A stretch of DNA of 64,000 bases. Source: Arthrobacter sp. B2a2-09 (lineage in GTDB: Bacteria; Actinomycetota; Actinomycetes; Actinomycetales; Micrococcaceae). The stretch is taken from contig NZ_JAMXIC010000007.1 of the NCBI RefSeq assembly GCF_027587375.1, forward strand, positions 124,001-188,000, in the 5' to 3' direction. The notes beneath the pieces are model-generated. The model was not told the DNA's origin. It was given only the letters and a program-made list of their open reading frames with translations, and searched no databases. Below are positions 49,132-59,117 of this stretch, piece by piece. A program made the translations under genes and the position numbers. Numbering within the stretch: position 1 is the first letter of the stretch; the number at the start of each line of letters is the position of its first letter.

Positions 49132-52100
49132 TCACCGGCGGACCATTGCGCGCAAGAGCTTCACGGCCACGGAAAGTGCCGCGATATCCACCGGACCGGG
49201 CTTGATGGCTTCCTTGATGGTGTCCTGGACGCGGGCAAGTTGTTCGATGTTTCCGCGCTCCCAATCCATGATCCTCTCCACCGGGTCGGCGGTCGCCCCG
49301 GAGGAGCGGGACGTGTGCCGGACCACGGCCTTGGTCATGTCGGCAAGGACCAGGTACATGTCGTCGCGGAGGGCTGCACGCGCCAAGGCCTCCCAGTGGG
49401 TGTCCCGCGGCAACAGCGTGATGTGTTCCAGCAGGGGGATGGCCGAGATCCGTTCGAACACGGCGAAGTACACCTCGGCCACGTCTTCAACGGGCTCCTG
49501 CAGTTCCTCGGCAATCGCGGAAATGTCCAAGAGGCCGTAGCTGACCAGGAGTTCGGAGGCTCGAAGTCCCAATTCGTGTGGCAGGCCCACCGAATCGGAG
49601 TGGGCGAGGCGCATCAAAGAGTGTTGCAGGTTGATCCCGTGCAGGAATCGGGTGAAGTTCGCCCGCATCAATGACATCGGCCGTTCGAGCCGGGCAAAGG
49701 CGTCGGCAATGGGCTTGTCCCGGAAATCGTGGGTGACGTACCAACGGGTGGACCGGTCGAGGAGGCGGCGCATGTCCAGTGCCACGGCGCATCCGTGTTC
49801 GCGCGGGATGCTTGCCGGCACTTGGGCCAGGGCCTCAGTGACCGAATCGAAATCCCAAATTCGGCGCATGACCACGAATCCACGCGCCACCGCGGCCGCC
49901 GAAACCGTGGTTTCCTCCATGGCGCGGAACGCGAACGCTATGCCACCGAGATTGATCATGTCGTTGGCCACCACCGTGGCTACGATTTGGCGGCGCAAGG
50001 GATGCGTGGAGAGGTCATCGCCGAACCGTTCCGAAAGCTGGCGGGGGAAATACTCGCGCAGCGTTTGCGAGAACCATGGATCGTCCGCGAGCCCGCCTTC
50101 AGTCAGTTCGCGGGCGAGCTCGATCTTGGCGTAGGCCGCCAGCACAGCTAGTTCGGGCGAGGTCAGTCCAACTCCGGTCCCTACGCGGGCGTGGATATCC
50201 TCGGTAGTCGGCAGGCATTCGAGCTGCCGGTCCAGGTCCGTGGCCGAGTCGAGCCAGTCCATGGTCCGTTCGAAGCTCGGGCTCCACTCAAGGACCAGTT
50301 GCTTGTCATTGAGGAGGAGGACGTTTTGGTCAACGTTGGTTTTCAGCACGAGCCGCCCCACTTCGTCCTGGAGGGAGTGCAGGAACTTCGTTCTTTCGTT
50401 CGGGGACATCTTGCCCGCGGCGATCATCCGGTCCAGGAAGATCTTGATGTTCACCTCGTGGTCCGAGCAGTCCACGCCGGCGGAGTTGTCGATGGCATCG
50501 GTGTTCACGAGGATTCCGGCCAGAGCAGCCTCGATCCTGCCGTGTTGGGTGATGCCGAGATTGCCACCCTCAGCGATGATCCGGGTGCGCAGTTGGGCGG
50601 CGTCGACCCGGATGGCATCGTTTGACTTGTCTCCGACGTCGGCAAGCGTCTCGGTGGAGGCCTTGATGTAGGTGCCGATTCCGCCGTTGTACAGCAGGTC
50701 GACGGGGGCCATGAGGACGGCCCTGAGCAGCTCAGGCGGGCTCATCGCCGTCGTGCCCTCATCCAATCCCAAGGCGAGGCGGACAGGTTCGGTGATGCTG
50801 ATTGACTTCTCGAGCCGGGAGAACACTCCTCCGCCGGGGCTGAGCTTCGCGGGGTTGTAGTCGGCCCAGGACGAGCGGGGGAGCTTGAAGAGCCGCTTCC
50901 GCTCGGCGAAGGAAGTGGCTGGGTCCGGGGTGGGATCCAGGAAGATATGCCGGTGATCAAAGGCCGCCACGAGCTTGATGTGGTTCGAGAGCAGCATGCC
51001 GTTGCCGAACACGTCGCCGCTCATGTCGCCAATGCCCACCACCGTGAAATCCTCGGTCCGGGAATCGATGAGCAATTCGCTGAAATGGTGCATCACGGAC
51101 TCCCAGGCGCCGCGGGCCGTGATGCCCATCTGCTTGTGGTCATAGCCCACTGAACCGCCGGACGCGAACGCATCGCCCAGCCAGAATCCGTACTCTGCGG
51201 CCAGGGTGTTGGCGATGTCGGAGAACGTGGCCGTGCCTTTGTCCGCGGCCACCACGAGGTAGTAGTCGTCGCCGTCGTGCCGTACGACGCGGGCCGGCGG
51301 AACAATGTGCTGCGGCGGGACAGCGCGGGCCGGCGGAACGACGCGACCGTTCGAGCCGCTACCGGGTTCGGCAACCAGGTTGTCCGTGATGTCCAGCAGT
51401 CCACGAATGAAGGTCCGGTAGCTTTCCTGGCCCTCGGCCAGCCAGGCCGCCCGGTCTTCGGCGGGGTCCGGGAGATGCTTGGGGTAGAAACCGCCCTTGG
51501 CTCCGGTGGGAACGATGACGGCGTTTTTGACCGTCTGCGCTTTCACGAGCCCCAGGACCTCCGTGCGGAAGTCCTCACGGCGGTCGGACCAGCGCAAGCC
51601 GCCGCGGGCAATGGCGCCGAACCGCAAGTGGACGCCTTCCACCCGCGGCGAGTAGACCCAGATTTCGAACTGTGGCCGGGGCGCCGGTGCGGCAGGGATG
51701 GAGGAAGGGTTGAGCTTGAAACTCAAATACGGCTTGTCCAGGTAGAAGTTGGTGCGCAGGGTGGCCTCCACGAGGCTCGCCAGCGAACGTAACAGGCGGT
51801 CGGCGTCGAGGACCGGTACGGCGTCGATCGCTTCCGCCAGTTCCTTGCGGGCCGCGTTCGTGGCTCGTGTCCGCGAGCTGTACCTGCTGCGGTCCGTTTC
51901 GAACAGATCGCTTCCAGCCGCCATCTGCTCAGTCGACGTCGCCCCAGAAGGCACCGGCCCAGAAGGCGTCGGCGCGCGCAGTTCAGGATCGAACAGATCG
52001 GGTTCGAACCGGTCCGGATCGAACTTCGCCTCGAAGAGCGAAAGCAAAGCGTGGGTTGCACGCACATTCTCACGGAGGGTATCGGCAATGAACCCGTAGG

Positions 52101-54105
52101 AATTCGTGCTCCCCAGCTGTCGAAGGTACTTCGCATATGCGCGCAGGATGGCTGTCCGCCGCCAGTCGATTCCCTCCCGGATGACCAGGGCATCGAAGGC
52201 GTCGGACTCCGCATCTCCCCGCATCGCGGCACAGAACGAGCCGGCCAGGAGCTCGCCGGTTCCCACGGGATCAACACCGCGTGGATAGACGAGCCCGAGG
52301 TCGTAAAGGAAGAAGGACCGCCCGTCGGCACGCTGCACATCGAAGGGCCGCTGGTCCAGGACGCGCAAGCCCAGGTTGTGGAAGAACGGCAGAATCTGGC
52401 TCAGGCTCTGCGGGCGGGTCAAATAGAGCCGAATCCGCGCATCCTCGGCGAGGACGGCAGTTCCCGGGCGCCTGTAGACGGTCAGCAACGGGTCTGCGGC
52501 GTCGCCGTCTGCCGTGTCTCCATCCCGGGGCGCGAAACTCTCGAACCGGACGATGTCCTGAACCGCGTCTTCCACCTCGTAGTCCGCTTTGTAGCTGGCC
52601 GGAAAGGCGGCGGCCCATTGGAGGGACAGCCGGGCGGCCTCGTCCGCGGGGAACCTAGCCCGCAGGGCTTCGTCCAGGCCTTCGGCCCAGGACCTTGTCG
52701 CGGCGATGATCCGCTGCTCCAGTACCCCAGGGTCGACGACGGCGGGCGCCTCCTCGGGTGGCAACAGAACCCGGAAGAACACCCGGGCCATGGCGGATTC
52801 GCCCAGGCGAAGCTCGAACTCGATGGCCTCGGAGCCGAAGGCCTCGCGAAGTTCGCGTTCAATGTTGAGCCGGACTGCGGTGCTGAAGCGTTGCCGCGGC
52901 AGGAAGACCAGTGCCGTCATGAAACGGTTGTGTGAGTCTGGACGAAGGAACAACCGTGTGCTGTGCCGTTCTTGAAGACGCAGGATGTCCCGCGCGTGCT
53001 CGGCCAGCTGCCGCGCGTCGATATGGAAGAGTTCGTCGCGCGGATAGGCCTCCACCACCGCCAGGAGTTCCTTGCCTCGGTGTGATGCGGGCGGGTAGCC
53101 GAACGTCCGCATCACCTCGTCCACGGTGTCCCGGATGACGGGAATCTGGAGTGCCGGGCGGGACGCCGAGCTGGGAGCGAAAAGGCCAACGAAGGTGCGC
53201 TCGCCGATCTTGTCAGCCCCGGCCAGGCTGATTTCATCGAGGTAGGCCCGCCGGAGGACAGTCGAGCGGAGGGTGGACTTGGTGAGCGTGAGGACGTGTG
53301 CGGTGGGCGGCCTTGCGGACGGCTCGGCCTCGGACGGCTCGCCTTCGGACGCAGTGACCGCCACGTTCCGGAGCAGCCCGAGGCCCGTCCGGCCGCGGTA
53401 GCCGAGGAACACGAAATTCCCGTCGTCCAGCCAGCGCAGTAACTCCTGGACCTCCCGCGCTGCGGGGACGGCCTGCGAGAGCTCGTCCAAGCCCCTGATC
53501 TCGTTGGCAAGTTCCTGGTGGATGGCCGCCGCGTCTTCCGCGGCGGCCCGGACGTCGCCAAGGACGGTCTGCAGCCGTTCAACGAGGTGTTCGGCACTCG
53601 TTTCGTCTGGAAGCCGGGAAATCTCGACGGCGATCCAAGCCTCCGTGAGCGGCCAGCCGTCGTCGTGGTCCACAGGGGTGACCGGGGCGGAAGGCTCGAT
53701 GCCGGACGGAAGGCCGGTCCGCAGGGGTCCGCGGCGGACATCGGTGAGGCGGTGGGTGGCTGGATCCCGGGTGACCGTAAAAGTGGGGTGGACCAGGAGC
53801 CGGATGGAGGCGTTGTCCCTGGCGATTTCCGCGGTGACCGACGGGACCAGGTAGGGCATGTCCTCGGTGACAATCGCTACGAGGCTGGCGTCGGCCTCGT
53901 TCAGGACGCCGATCACAGCTTGCCCGGGAGCCCGCCGTTCCGCCAATGAGCGGTGGTACCGCGCACGCTCCAGGAGTGTGTCCGTGGTGTAGTTGCGGAC
54001 ATCATCATCGGCCACGTGCTCGTAGTAGTCGGTCAGGAATCGGTCCGGGGCGCCGGGGGCAGTGCCTCCCAAGGCGTGGTCCGCGGGCTCGATCCTGGGT
54101 GACAT
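49132..54105 (-). CDS. gdh: NAD-specific glutamate dehydrogenase, large type
   Basis: A 1657-residue protein, matching the L_1650 class of NAD-dependent glutamate dehydrogenases (the actinobacterial size is about 1600-1650). The N-terminal ~700 residues carry the diverged regulatory half. The catalytic core includes GGLRWSDRREDFRTEVLGLV, KNAVIVPTGAKGGFYPKHLP and GIGDMSGDVFGNGMLLS (around residue 1022), the latter at the nucleotide-binding part, followed by NTDAIDNSAGVDCSDHEVN. It oxidatively deaminates glutamate to 2-oxoglutarate, which fits the nearby histidine and 5-oxoproline pathways that produce glutamate. The gene is single. Confidence 0.95.
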   Translation of the reverse strand: MSPRIEPADHALGGTAPGAPDRFLTDYYEHVADDDVRNYTTDTLLERARYHRSLAERRAPGQAVIGVLNEADASLVAIVTEDMPYLVPSVTAEIARDNASIRLLVHPTFTVTRDPATHRLTDVRRGPLRTGLPSGIEPSAPVTPVDHDDGWPLTEAWIAVEISRLPDETSAEHLVERLQTVLGDVRAAAEDAAAIHQELANEIRGLDELSQAVPAAREVQELLRWLDDGNFVFLGYRGRTGLGLLRNVAVTASEGEPSEAEPSARPPTAHVLTLTKSTLRSTVLRRAYLDEISLAGADKIGERTFVGLFAPSSASRPALQIPVIRDTVDEVMRTFGYPPASHRGKELLAVVEAYPRDELFHIDARQLAEHARDILRLQERHSTRLFLRPDSHNRFMTALVFLPRQRFSTAVRLNIERELREAFGSEAIEFELRLGESAMARVFFRVLLPPEEAPAVVDPGVLEQRIIAATRSWAEGLDEALRARFPADEAARLSLQWAAAFPASYKADYEVEDAVQDIVRFESFAPRDGDTADGDAADPLLTVYRRPGTAVLAEDARIRLYLTRPQSLSQILPFFHNLGLRVLDQRPFDVQRADGRSFFLYDLGLVYPRGVDPVGTGELLAGSFCAAMRGDAESDAFDALVIREGIDWRRTAILRAYAKYLRQLGSTNSYGFIADTLRENVRATHALLSLFEAKFDPDRFEPDLFDPELRAPTPSGPVPSGATSTEQMAAGSDLFETDRSRYSSRTRATNAARKELAEAIDAVPVLDADRLLRSLASLVEATLRTNFYLDKPYLSFKLNPSSIPAAPAPRPQFEIWVYSPRVEGVHLRFGAIARGGLRWSDRREDFRTEVLGLVKAQTVKNAVIVPTGAKGGFYPKHLPDPAEDRAAWLAEGQESYRTFIRGLLDITDNLVAEPGSGSNGRVVPPARAVPPQHIVPPARVVRHDGDDYYLVVAADKGTATFSDIANTLAAEYGFWLGDAFASGGSVGYDHKQMGITARGAWESVMHHFSELLIDSRTEDFTVVGIGDMSGDVFGNGMLLSNHIKLVAAFDHRHIFLDPTPDPATSFAERKRLFKLPRSSWADYNPAKLSPGGGVFSRLEKSISITEPVRLALGLDEGTTAMSPPELLRAVLMAPVDLLYNGGIGTYIKASTETLADVGDKSNDAIRVDAAQLRTRIIAEGGNLGITQHGRIEAALAGILVNTDAIDNSAGVDCSDHEVNIKIFLDRMIAAGKMSPNERTKFLHSLQDEVGRLVLKTNVDQNVLLLNDKQLVLEWSPSFERTMDWLDSATDLDRQLECLPTTEDIHARVGTGVGLTSPELAVLAAYAKIELARELTEGGLADDPWFSQTLREYFPRQLSERFGDDLSTHPLRRQIVATVVANDMINLGGIAFAFRAMEETTVSAAAVARGFVVMRRIWDFDSVTEALAQVPASIPREHGCAVALDMRRLLDRSTRWYVTHDFRDKPIADAFARLERPMSLMRANFTRFLHGINLQHSLMRLAHSDSVGLPHELGLRASELLVSYGLLDISAIAEELQEPVEDVAEVYFAVFERISAIPLLEHITLLPRDTHWEALARAALRDDMYLVLADMTKAVVRHTSRSSGATADPVERIMDWERGNIEQLARVQDTIKEAIKPGPVDIAALSVAVKLLRAMVRR

Positions 54106-54217
54106 GTCGCTGCGCCTCCGCCGCGCAAGGAGCGGCCGTGCTGTAGCGGTCGGCGAAGTCCTGCGCCTGATTTCATGATGGCTGGCGCGGGGCAGGCAGT
54201 AAAGGCTTGGGACGCGC

Positions 54218-54281
54218 CGCGAGATGGCACTTCGCGGCAGTCATGCTGTTGTGGAGCATTGCCGTGAAGTGCCATCTCGCG
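54218..54281. repeat. Long intergenic palindrome, second family
   Basis: CGCGAGATGGCACTTCGCGG (54218-54237) and its near-complement ending at 54281 form a stem of about 22 bp with one or two mismatches, extended by ATGCT/AGCAT pairing around a short loop. It sits between apnO (ending at 54298) and the glutamate dehydrogenase start at 54105. Sequence is unrelated to the family at 21617. Confidence 0.75.
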
Positions 54282-54297
54282 AGTGGTGAGGAATCGC

Positions 54298-55158
54298 CTA
54301 GCGCTTGACGGTGTCGAGCTTGAGCATTTTGGCAATGACACCGTCGAGCTCGGAGTCGTCGAAGATCTTCTTCCAGTCGTCCTTGATGATGGTGTCCTTG
54401 CCGTACTGGATGGCGATTTCGCAGGCCTCGGAGAAGGGGTTGGAGCCGCGCAGGGCGTTGGTCAGGGCGATCTGCACGTGGCCGAACAGCATGGCCTTGG
54501 CTGCCTCTTCCGGGACGCCGGCGGTGTGCACGGTCTCGTGCAGGGCTTCGTTGAGGAGTGTGCCGATCATGCAGGCCACGGTCTCCACGAGGGTGGGTTC
54601 CAGGATGGCGAGCTGCTTCACGGTGACCCAGTGGACGTCGATGACGGGGGCGTAGATGGTGCGGATGGTTGCTTCGGCTGCGTCGCGGGTCGCGGCGGGT
54701 GCGTCCTCGTCGATCGCCGCCACGACGTTCTGCGGGGCGCCCTGGCCGCCGAAGGTATCGGCCCATTCTTCCTTGGTGGTGCGCTCGAGGAACACGGACG
54801 GGTGGCACGGGTGCGCGACGGCCTGGACGACGTCGTCGCGCTTGGCCAGCAGTCCGGCGTAGGCGGCGGCCGGGTCCAGGGTGAGGAGGATCGAGCCGGG
54901 CTTCATCTGCGGGACGACGCCTTCGGAGACGACGCCGAGGACGGTATCCGGCACGGCGAGGATCACGACGTCGGCGCCCTTGACGGCGTCGTCGGTGGCG
55001 GTGATCTCGCGGCCCTCGGCGCGGACGCGGTCCTGGCCGGCGGGGGAGTTCTCGCTGTAGGTGACGGAGTGGTTGCTCTTCTGGAGGTTGGCGGAAACGC
55101 GCATCCCCATCTTGCCACCGGCTCCGACAACGGCGACGGTCAATTGTTCTGCTGACAT
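54298..55158 (-). CDS. apnO: D-apionate oxidoisomerase-like dehydrogenase
   Basis: A 286-residue NAD-binding protein. The N-terminal Rossmann loop is TVAVVGAGGKMGMRVSANLQ, with VVILAVPDTVLGVVSEGVVP next. The C-terminal part (HPCHPSVFLERTTKEEWADT to TVKQLAILEPTLVETVACMI) fits the phosphogluconate-dehydrogenase C-terminal family to which D-apionate oxidoisomerase belongs. That enzyme oxidises and rearranges D-apionate to 3-oxo-isoapionate. It is the last gene of a six-gene operon that also encodes OiaC, LerI, DerI and LerK homologues, which strongly supports the role. The stop of the oiaC-like gene upstream lies only 2 bp from its start codon. Confidence 0.8.
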   Translation of the reverse strand: MSAEQLTVAVVGAGGKMGMRVSANLQKSNHSVTYSENSPAGQDRVRAEGREITATDDAVKGADVVILAVPDTVLGVVSEGVVPQMKPGSILLTLDPAAAYAGLLAKRDDVVQAVAHPCHPSVFLERTTKEEWADTFGGQGAPQNVVAAIDEDAPAATRDAAEATIRTIYAPVIDVHWVTVKQLAILEPTLVETVACMIGTLLNEALHETVHTAGVPEEAAKAMLFGHVQIALTNALRGSNPFSEACEIAIQYGKDTIIKDDWKKIFDDSELDGVIAKMLKLDTVKR

Positions 55159-55159
55159 T

Positions 55160-55960
55160 TCACTTGCTCCTTAGGAATTCGAGGCTTTGTTGGGTCCACT
55201 GGTTTTCGAGGCGGATGGTTTCCGTCTCGGTGTCCTGCCAGGGCAGCCAGTGTTCGACGATCTGGTTGATGTTTCTTTGCGTGGGCTGGATTTTTGCGGC
55301 CATGTAGTCGTAGTCCAGGAGGCCTTCGCCGAGCGGTGCGCCGGAGTACGTGAACCCGACCCACCCCTCCTTGCGGCTGAACGCAAAGTCTTTGATGTGC
55401 ATGTTCAGGACGTAGGGCGCGACAGCGTCAATCACCTCGCGGGGCATCTCCAGCGCCGCGACGGTGTTGGCGGGGTCGCTGCAGATCCCGAGGTACGGGT
55501 TGTTGACCCGGCGGATCACGTCGACGATCCGTGCGGTAGGGACCTGTTCGTAGGTTTCGACGGCGATCCGCACGCCTGCCGCTTCGAAGGCCGGCAGGAT
55601 CTCGGTGAAGATCGCGGTGGCTTCGTCGGCGTCGGGCGCGTGGCCGGGGACGTTGAACATGGTCCTTAGCAGTTTGGCATCAAGGACCACGGCGATGTGC
55701 AGGAACTTGTGCAGGTGTGCCGGGCGGATGCCCTTCGTGCCGACTTCCAGCGTGATGCCCAGGGTGTCCGCGGTGGTGCGGAGGGCGGCGAGTTCGTCGT
55801 CGGACATGTGCTCCAGGGGAGCGTAGTCGCAGATCTGGAACAGCTCCACGCCCATGCCTGCGGTGCGCGCCAGCGCGTCGTGGATGCTCAGCGGTTCGCT
55901 GACGGCGTCCGAGAGCTGCCAGAAGAAGGCGTAGCTGCTCAGGCCGATGGTTGAGCTCAT
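55160..55960 (-). CDS. oiaC: 3-oxo-isoapionate decarboxylase-like TIM-barrel protein
   Basis: A 266-residue protein of the xylose isomerase-like TIM-barrel family (sugar phosphate isomerase/epimerase fold). It begins STIGLSSYAFFWQLSDAV. Metal ligands are likely the Glu in VRIAVETYEQVPT, the Asp in GICSDPANTV and the His in VLNMHIKDFAF. OiaC decarboxylates 3-oxo-isoapionate to L-erythrulose and belongs to this fold. The call relies on operon context as well as sequence. The start overlaps the lerI stop by 4 nt (ATGA). A plain sugar isomerase is the alternative. Confidence 0.74.
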   Translation of the reverse strand: MSSTIGLSSYAFFWQLSDAVSEPLSIHDALARTAGMGVELFQICDYAPLEHMSDDELAALRTTADTLGITLEVGTKGIRPAHLHKFLHIAVVLDAKLLRTMFNVPGHAPDADEATAIFTEILPAFEAAGVRIAVETYEQVPTARIVDVIRRVNNPYLGICSDPANTVAALEMPREVIDAVAPYVLNMHIKDFAFSRKEGWVGFTYSGAPLGEGLLDYDYMAAKIQPTQRNINQIVEHWLPWQDTETETIRLENQWTQQSLEFLRSK

Positions 55961-56796
55961 ACCGTCACTCCGTCCGCCGAGACTCCGGCGACAGCCGCGA
56001 GGCGAGTCGCAGCCTCGTCAAGGATGGTCTTGAGGGCTTTCGGGTCGTGCGCGAAGCGGCCCAGGAACAAGCCAGTGACGGACATGTCCAACTGGCTGAT
56101 CAGTCCGGGGCCGGCGCTTCCGCCGTAGATGACCCTGCTCTCGGCCTGTCCCGGCTGGTTCCGGAGGTGTTCGTCCAGGCCGCGGACCACGGCGCTGATG
56201 TAGTCCGGCGTCGCTGGTTCCGGTGCGCCGATGGCCCATTGTGGTTCGTAGGCCACGATCGTCCGGCCTGCGGGACCGAGCGATTGCGCCCGCTTGAGGG
56301 CGGCGTCGATTTCGGCGGTGCAGTGGGCGATGGCTTCTTCCGGGGACCCGGCGTTCAGTTCGCCGACGCACAGAACCGGGGTGAGGCCGTTGCGGTAGGC
56401 TGCCGCGGTCTTGAGCCCGATGACCCGGTCGTCCTCGCCGAAGATCCGGCGGCGTTCGGCGTGGCCGACTTCGACGTAGCGTCCGCCGATCTCGGCCACC
56501 ATCTTTCCGCTGACTTCGCCGGTGTACGCGCCTTCGTCTTCCCAGAAGATGTCCTGGGCCCCCGTGCCCACGCCGGCCGTTTCCAGAAGGCGGCCGGCTT
56601 CGGCCAGCACCGGGAAGGCCGGCAGGACGAACAACTCGACCTCGCCGCCTTGGACCGCGGGATGAGCGGCCGCGATGGACGCCACTTCCCGGCACCATTC
56701 AAGCGTGCGCTCGTAGCCGAAGTACATCTTCAGGCTGACGCCGATGATGGCCTTCGCATTCGTCCCGCCAGCGGCGGCTCTAGCAGGAAGTGACAC
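55957..56796 (-). CDS. lerI: L-erythrulose-1-phosphate isomerase (triosephosphate isomerase family)
   Basis: A TIM-family protein of about 279 residues. All three catalytic residues of triosephosphate isomerase are present: Lys in GVSLKMYFG, His in VEVGHAERR and Glu in [10 protein letters not shown]. The phosphate loop reads [11 protein letters not shown] 56796 overlaps the derI stop by 17 nt and is the best available start. It is diverged from housekeeping TIM, which fits LerI converting L-erythrulose 1-phosphate to D-erythrulose 4-phosphate. The operon with kinase and RpiB-like genes supports this. Confidence 0.84.
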   Translation of the reverse strand: MSLPARAAAGGTNAKAIIGVSLKMYFGYERTLEWCREVASIAAAHPAVQGGEVELFVLPAFPVLAEAGRLLETAGVGTGAQDIFWEDEGAYTGEVSGKMVAEIGGRYVEVGHAERRRIFGEDDRVIGLKTAAAYRNGLTPVLCVGELNAGSPEEAIAHCTAEIDAALKRAQSLGPAGRTIVAYEPQWAIGAPEPATPDYISAVVRGLDEHLRNQPGQAESRVIYGGSAGPGLISQLDMSVTGLFLGRFAHDPKALKTILDEAATRLAAVAGVSADGVTV

Positions 56797-57250
56797 CCTC
56801 GTAGTCCTTAATGAGCGTGACCTTCTCGGCGGAGGCAGAGGACTCGTCGAAGGTGTACGTGAGCCACTCCTTGGCAAGGCGGCGGGCCAGTTCCAGGCCA
56901 ACGACACGCTGGCCGAAGGTGAGGACTTGGGCGTTGTTGCTCAGGACGGCCCGTTCCACGGAGAAGGAATCGTGGGCGGTGACGGCGCGGATGCCCGGGA
57001 CCTTGTTGGCAGCGATGGCCACCCCCAGTCCGGTGCCGCACACCAGCAGGGCGCGGTCGGCCTTGCCCGCGGCGATCAGCTCGGCGGCGGCGATGGCAAC
57101 GGACGGGTACGGGGTGTGGCTGATGGCATCCACTCCGACGTCGGTCACGGATTCGACCAGTTCACTGGCCTCGAGGTCGGCCTTCAGGGCTTCCTTGTAC
57201 TCGAATCCGGCGTCGTCCGATCCGATGACCAGGCGCAGTTTGGTGCTCAT
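56780..57250 (-). CDS. derI: D-erythrulose-4-phosphate isomerase (RpiB family)
   Basis: A 156-residue RpiB/LacAB-family isomerase. The catalytic Cys lies in [20 protein letters not shown], the family signature, and [15 protein letters not shown] is the phosphate-binding start. In the erythrulose pathway DerI converts D-erythrulose 4-phosphate to D-erythrose 4-phosphate. The start overlaps the lerK stop by 4 nt (ATGA), and the end overlaps lerI. A ribose 5-phosphate isomerase role is possible but unlikely in this operon. Confidence 0.83.
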   Translation of the reverse strand: MSTKLRLVIGSDDAGFEYKEALKADLEASELVESVTDVGVDAISHTPYPSVAIAAAELIAAGKADRALLVCGTGLGVAIAANKVPGIRAVTAHDSFSVERAVLSNNAQVLTFGQRVVGLELARRLAKEWLTYTFDESSASAEKVTLIKDYEGVTSC

Positions 57251-58989
57251 GCTGTCTCCTTGATGGTATTTTCTACGAGCGTGTTGTGGATCGCCCGGAC
57301 GATCAGGGCCATGGAGACGGCTCCGGCGTCTGGCGTTCCGAGGCTCTTCTCGGCGTGCGGGCGGGCGCGGCCCATGAGCGGCAGCAAGTTCGCGGTTGCT
57401 TCAGCGGACTCTTCGGCGATGATGGCCGCGGCGCCCCACGCGTTCTTGAGGGAGTCCCCGGCCTGGACGGCTTCGGTGAGCGTGTCGCTGAACGGCGCCA
57501 GGACATCCACCAAGGTCTTGTCGCCCACCTTGGCCTTGCCGAAGTCCATGATGGAACGCTTCGCTTCAGCCACACCCGCGGCAACCGCTGCTGCGGTCGG
57601 GCGGCTGCTGTCGCCGACGGACTGCCCGACGGCGCGCAGCGCCATGCCCCACAGCGCACCGGAGGTTCCGCCGGCCTTATCGGCCCAGGCATCACCGGCC
57701 AGGTTCAGGACCGTGCCCGCACCGGCGCCGCGTACGACGGCGTCTGCCGCGGCTTCCACGGCAGCGCGGACTCCGCGTTCCATGCCGATGCCGTGGTCGC
57801 CGTCTCCGGCGATGGCATCGATGCGGCCCAGTTCGGCCACGTTCGCGTCGATCACGGCCTTCGCTGCATCCAGGGCGGCGAGGACACGGACAGCCCCTTC
57901 GCGCGACTCAACCGTTGCGTCCGGGATCGCGGTTTCCTGCTCCGCGCCCTGCGTGAGTTCATCGGCGTCGAGCGCTTGGGCTGTGACGGCACCGCGGCGG
58001 AAGGCCGGGGCGTCGGCCGGAGCGAGCCACAGCTGTTCGAGTTCTTCGTCCAGCCAGAAGAGGGTCAGGGAGGTGCCTGCCATGTCGAAGCTGGTCACCA
58101 GCTCGCCCACCTGGGGATCCACAGCCTCAAGCCCTGCTTCCGCGAGGAGCTGCGCCACGCGGCGGTAGAGCACGAACAGTTCTTCGTACTTCACGCTGCC
58201 CAGACCGTTGAGGATGGGGACGACGCGGGCACCGCTGATCTCGATGCCTTCGGGAACCTCGGCCAGGAGCTTGGCGACCATGAGCTCGGCGAGCTCATCC
58301 GCCGTCGGGATGTCTGTTTCGCCGATGCCCGGTTCGCCGTGGATTCCCATGCCGACGGCCATCCGGCCCTCGGGGACGGTGAAGAGCGGCTGCTCGGCGC
58401 CGGGCAGCGTGCATCCGGTGAAGGCGACGCCGAAGGAGCGGGTGTGGTGGTTGGCGCGTTCGGCGATCTGTACGACGTCGTGCATGGTGTAGCCGGCTTC
58501 GGATGCGGCGGCCGCGACCTTGAAGACGGTCAGGTCCCCGGCGATACCGCGGCGCTTGGCGCGTTCCGACGGCGGAGCGGAGGAGATATCGTCCGTCACG
58601 GCGATGCTGCGGCAGTCGATTCCCTCCTTGCGAAGGCGTTCCTGCGCCTGGGTGAAGTGCAGGACATCGCCGGCGTAGTTGCCGTAGCCCAGGAGCACAC
58701 CGCTGCCATTGTCCGACGCCTTGGCCACGTTGTAGACCTGCTGCGCGGACGGCGAGGCGAAGAGGTTGCCCATCGCCGCGCCGTGCGCCAGGCCCTGGCC
58801 GACGAGCCCCCCGAAAGCGGGGTAGTGGCCCGAGACGCCGCCGATCACCAGCGCTACCGTGCCGGGAGTGCTCCGGATGCTGCGGGCGACGCCGCCGGAG
58901 ACACGCCGTACCCAGCGGCCGTGCGATGCGACGAAACCTTCGATCATTTCGTCAGCGAAGGCTGCGGGTTCATTGAACAAGCGGGTCAT
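57247..58989 (-). CDS. lerK: L-erythrulose kinase (dihydroxyacetone kinase family, DhaK-DhaL fusion)
   Basis: A 580-residue single-chain dihydroxyacetone-kinase-type protein. The DhaK half (residues 1-330) contains [20 protein letters not shown] and the substrate-binding His in [19 protein letters not shown]. The DhaL half (about 375-575) has the ADP/Mg loop [15 protein letters not shown]. The start ATG 58989 ([15 protein letters not shown]) follows a palindromic element-containing gap after the transporter gene. LerK phosphorylates L-erythrulose at C1. Dihydroxyacetone itself is an alternative substrate, but the neighbouring isomerases favour erythrulose. Confidence 0.84.
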   Translation of the reverse strand: MTRLFNEPAAFADEMIEGFVASHGRWVRRVSGGVARSIRSTPGTVALVIGGVSGHYPAFGGLVGQGLAHGAAMGNLFASPSAQQVYNVAKASDNGSGVLLGYGNYAGDVLHFTQAQERLRKEGIDCRSIAVTDDISSAPPSERAKRRGIAGDLTVFKVAAAASEAGYTMHDVVQIAERANHHTRSFGVAFTGCTLPGAEQPLFTVPEGRMAVGMGIHGEPGIGETDIPTADELAELMVAKLLAEVPEGIEISGARVVPILNGLGSVKYEELFVLYRRVAQLLAEAGLEAVDPQVGELVTSFDMAGTSLTLFWLDEELEQLWLAPADAPAFRRGAVTAQALDADELTQGAEQETAIPDATVESREGAVRVLAALDAAKAVIDANVAELGRIDAIAGDGDHGIGMERGVRAAVEAAADAVVRGAGAGTVLNLAGDAWADKAGGTSGALWGMALRAVGQSVGDSSRPTAAAVAAGVAEAKRSIMDFGKAKVGDKTLVDVLAPFSDTLTEAVQAGDSLKNAWGAAAIIAEESAEATANLLPLMGRARPHAEKSLGTPDAGAVSMALIVRAIHNTLVENTIKETA

Positions 58990-59049
58990 GCGGAACTCCT
59001 GGACCTGTCGGTGGAAATCATGTGTGGGGCTGGTGATTGCTAGGGGCGA

Positions 59050-59115
59050 CCCAACTGACTGGCAGTTGTTGTCGTTTTCAGCGCTCAAAACGACAACAAC
59101 TGCGAGTTAGTTGGG
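59050..59115. repeat. Dispersed 66-bp palindromic element, copy 4, within the apionate operon
   Basis: Two 33-nt arms (CCCAACTGACTGGCAGTTG at the left end, GAGTTAGTTGGG at the right) meet at AGCGCT with about three mismatches. It lies in the gap between the MFS gene (59118) and lerK (58989), inside the operon. It is the best-preserved copy together with 21617. Confidence 0.87.
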
Positions 59116-59117
59116 AA

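Noticed and set aside
57286..59043. 585-codon plus-strand frame opposite lerK
   Set aside because: Shadow of the kinase gene, whose DhaK and DhaL motifs are clear on the minus strand.
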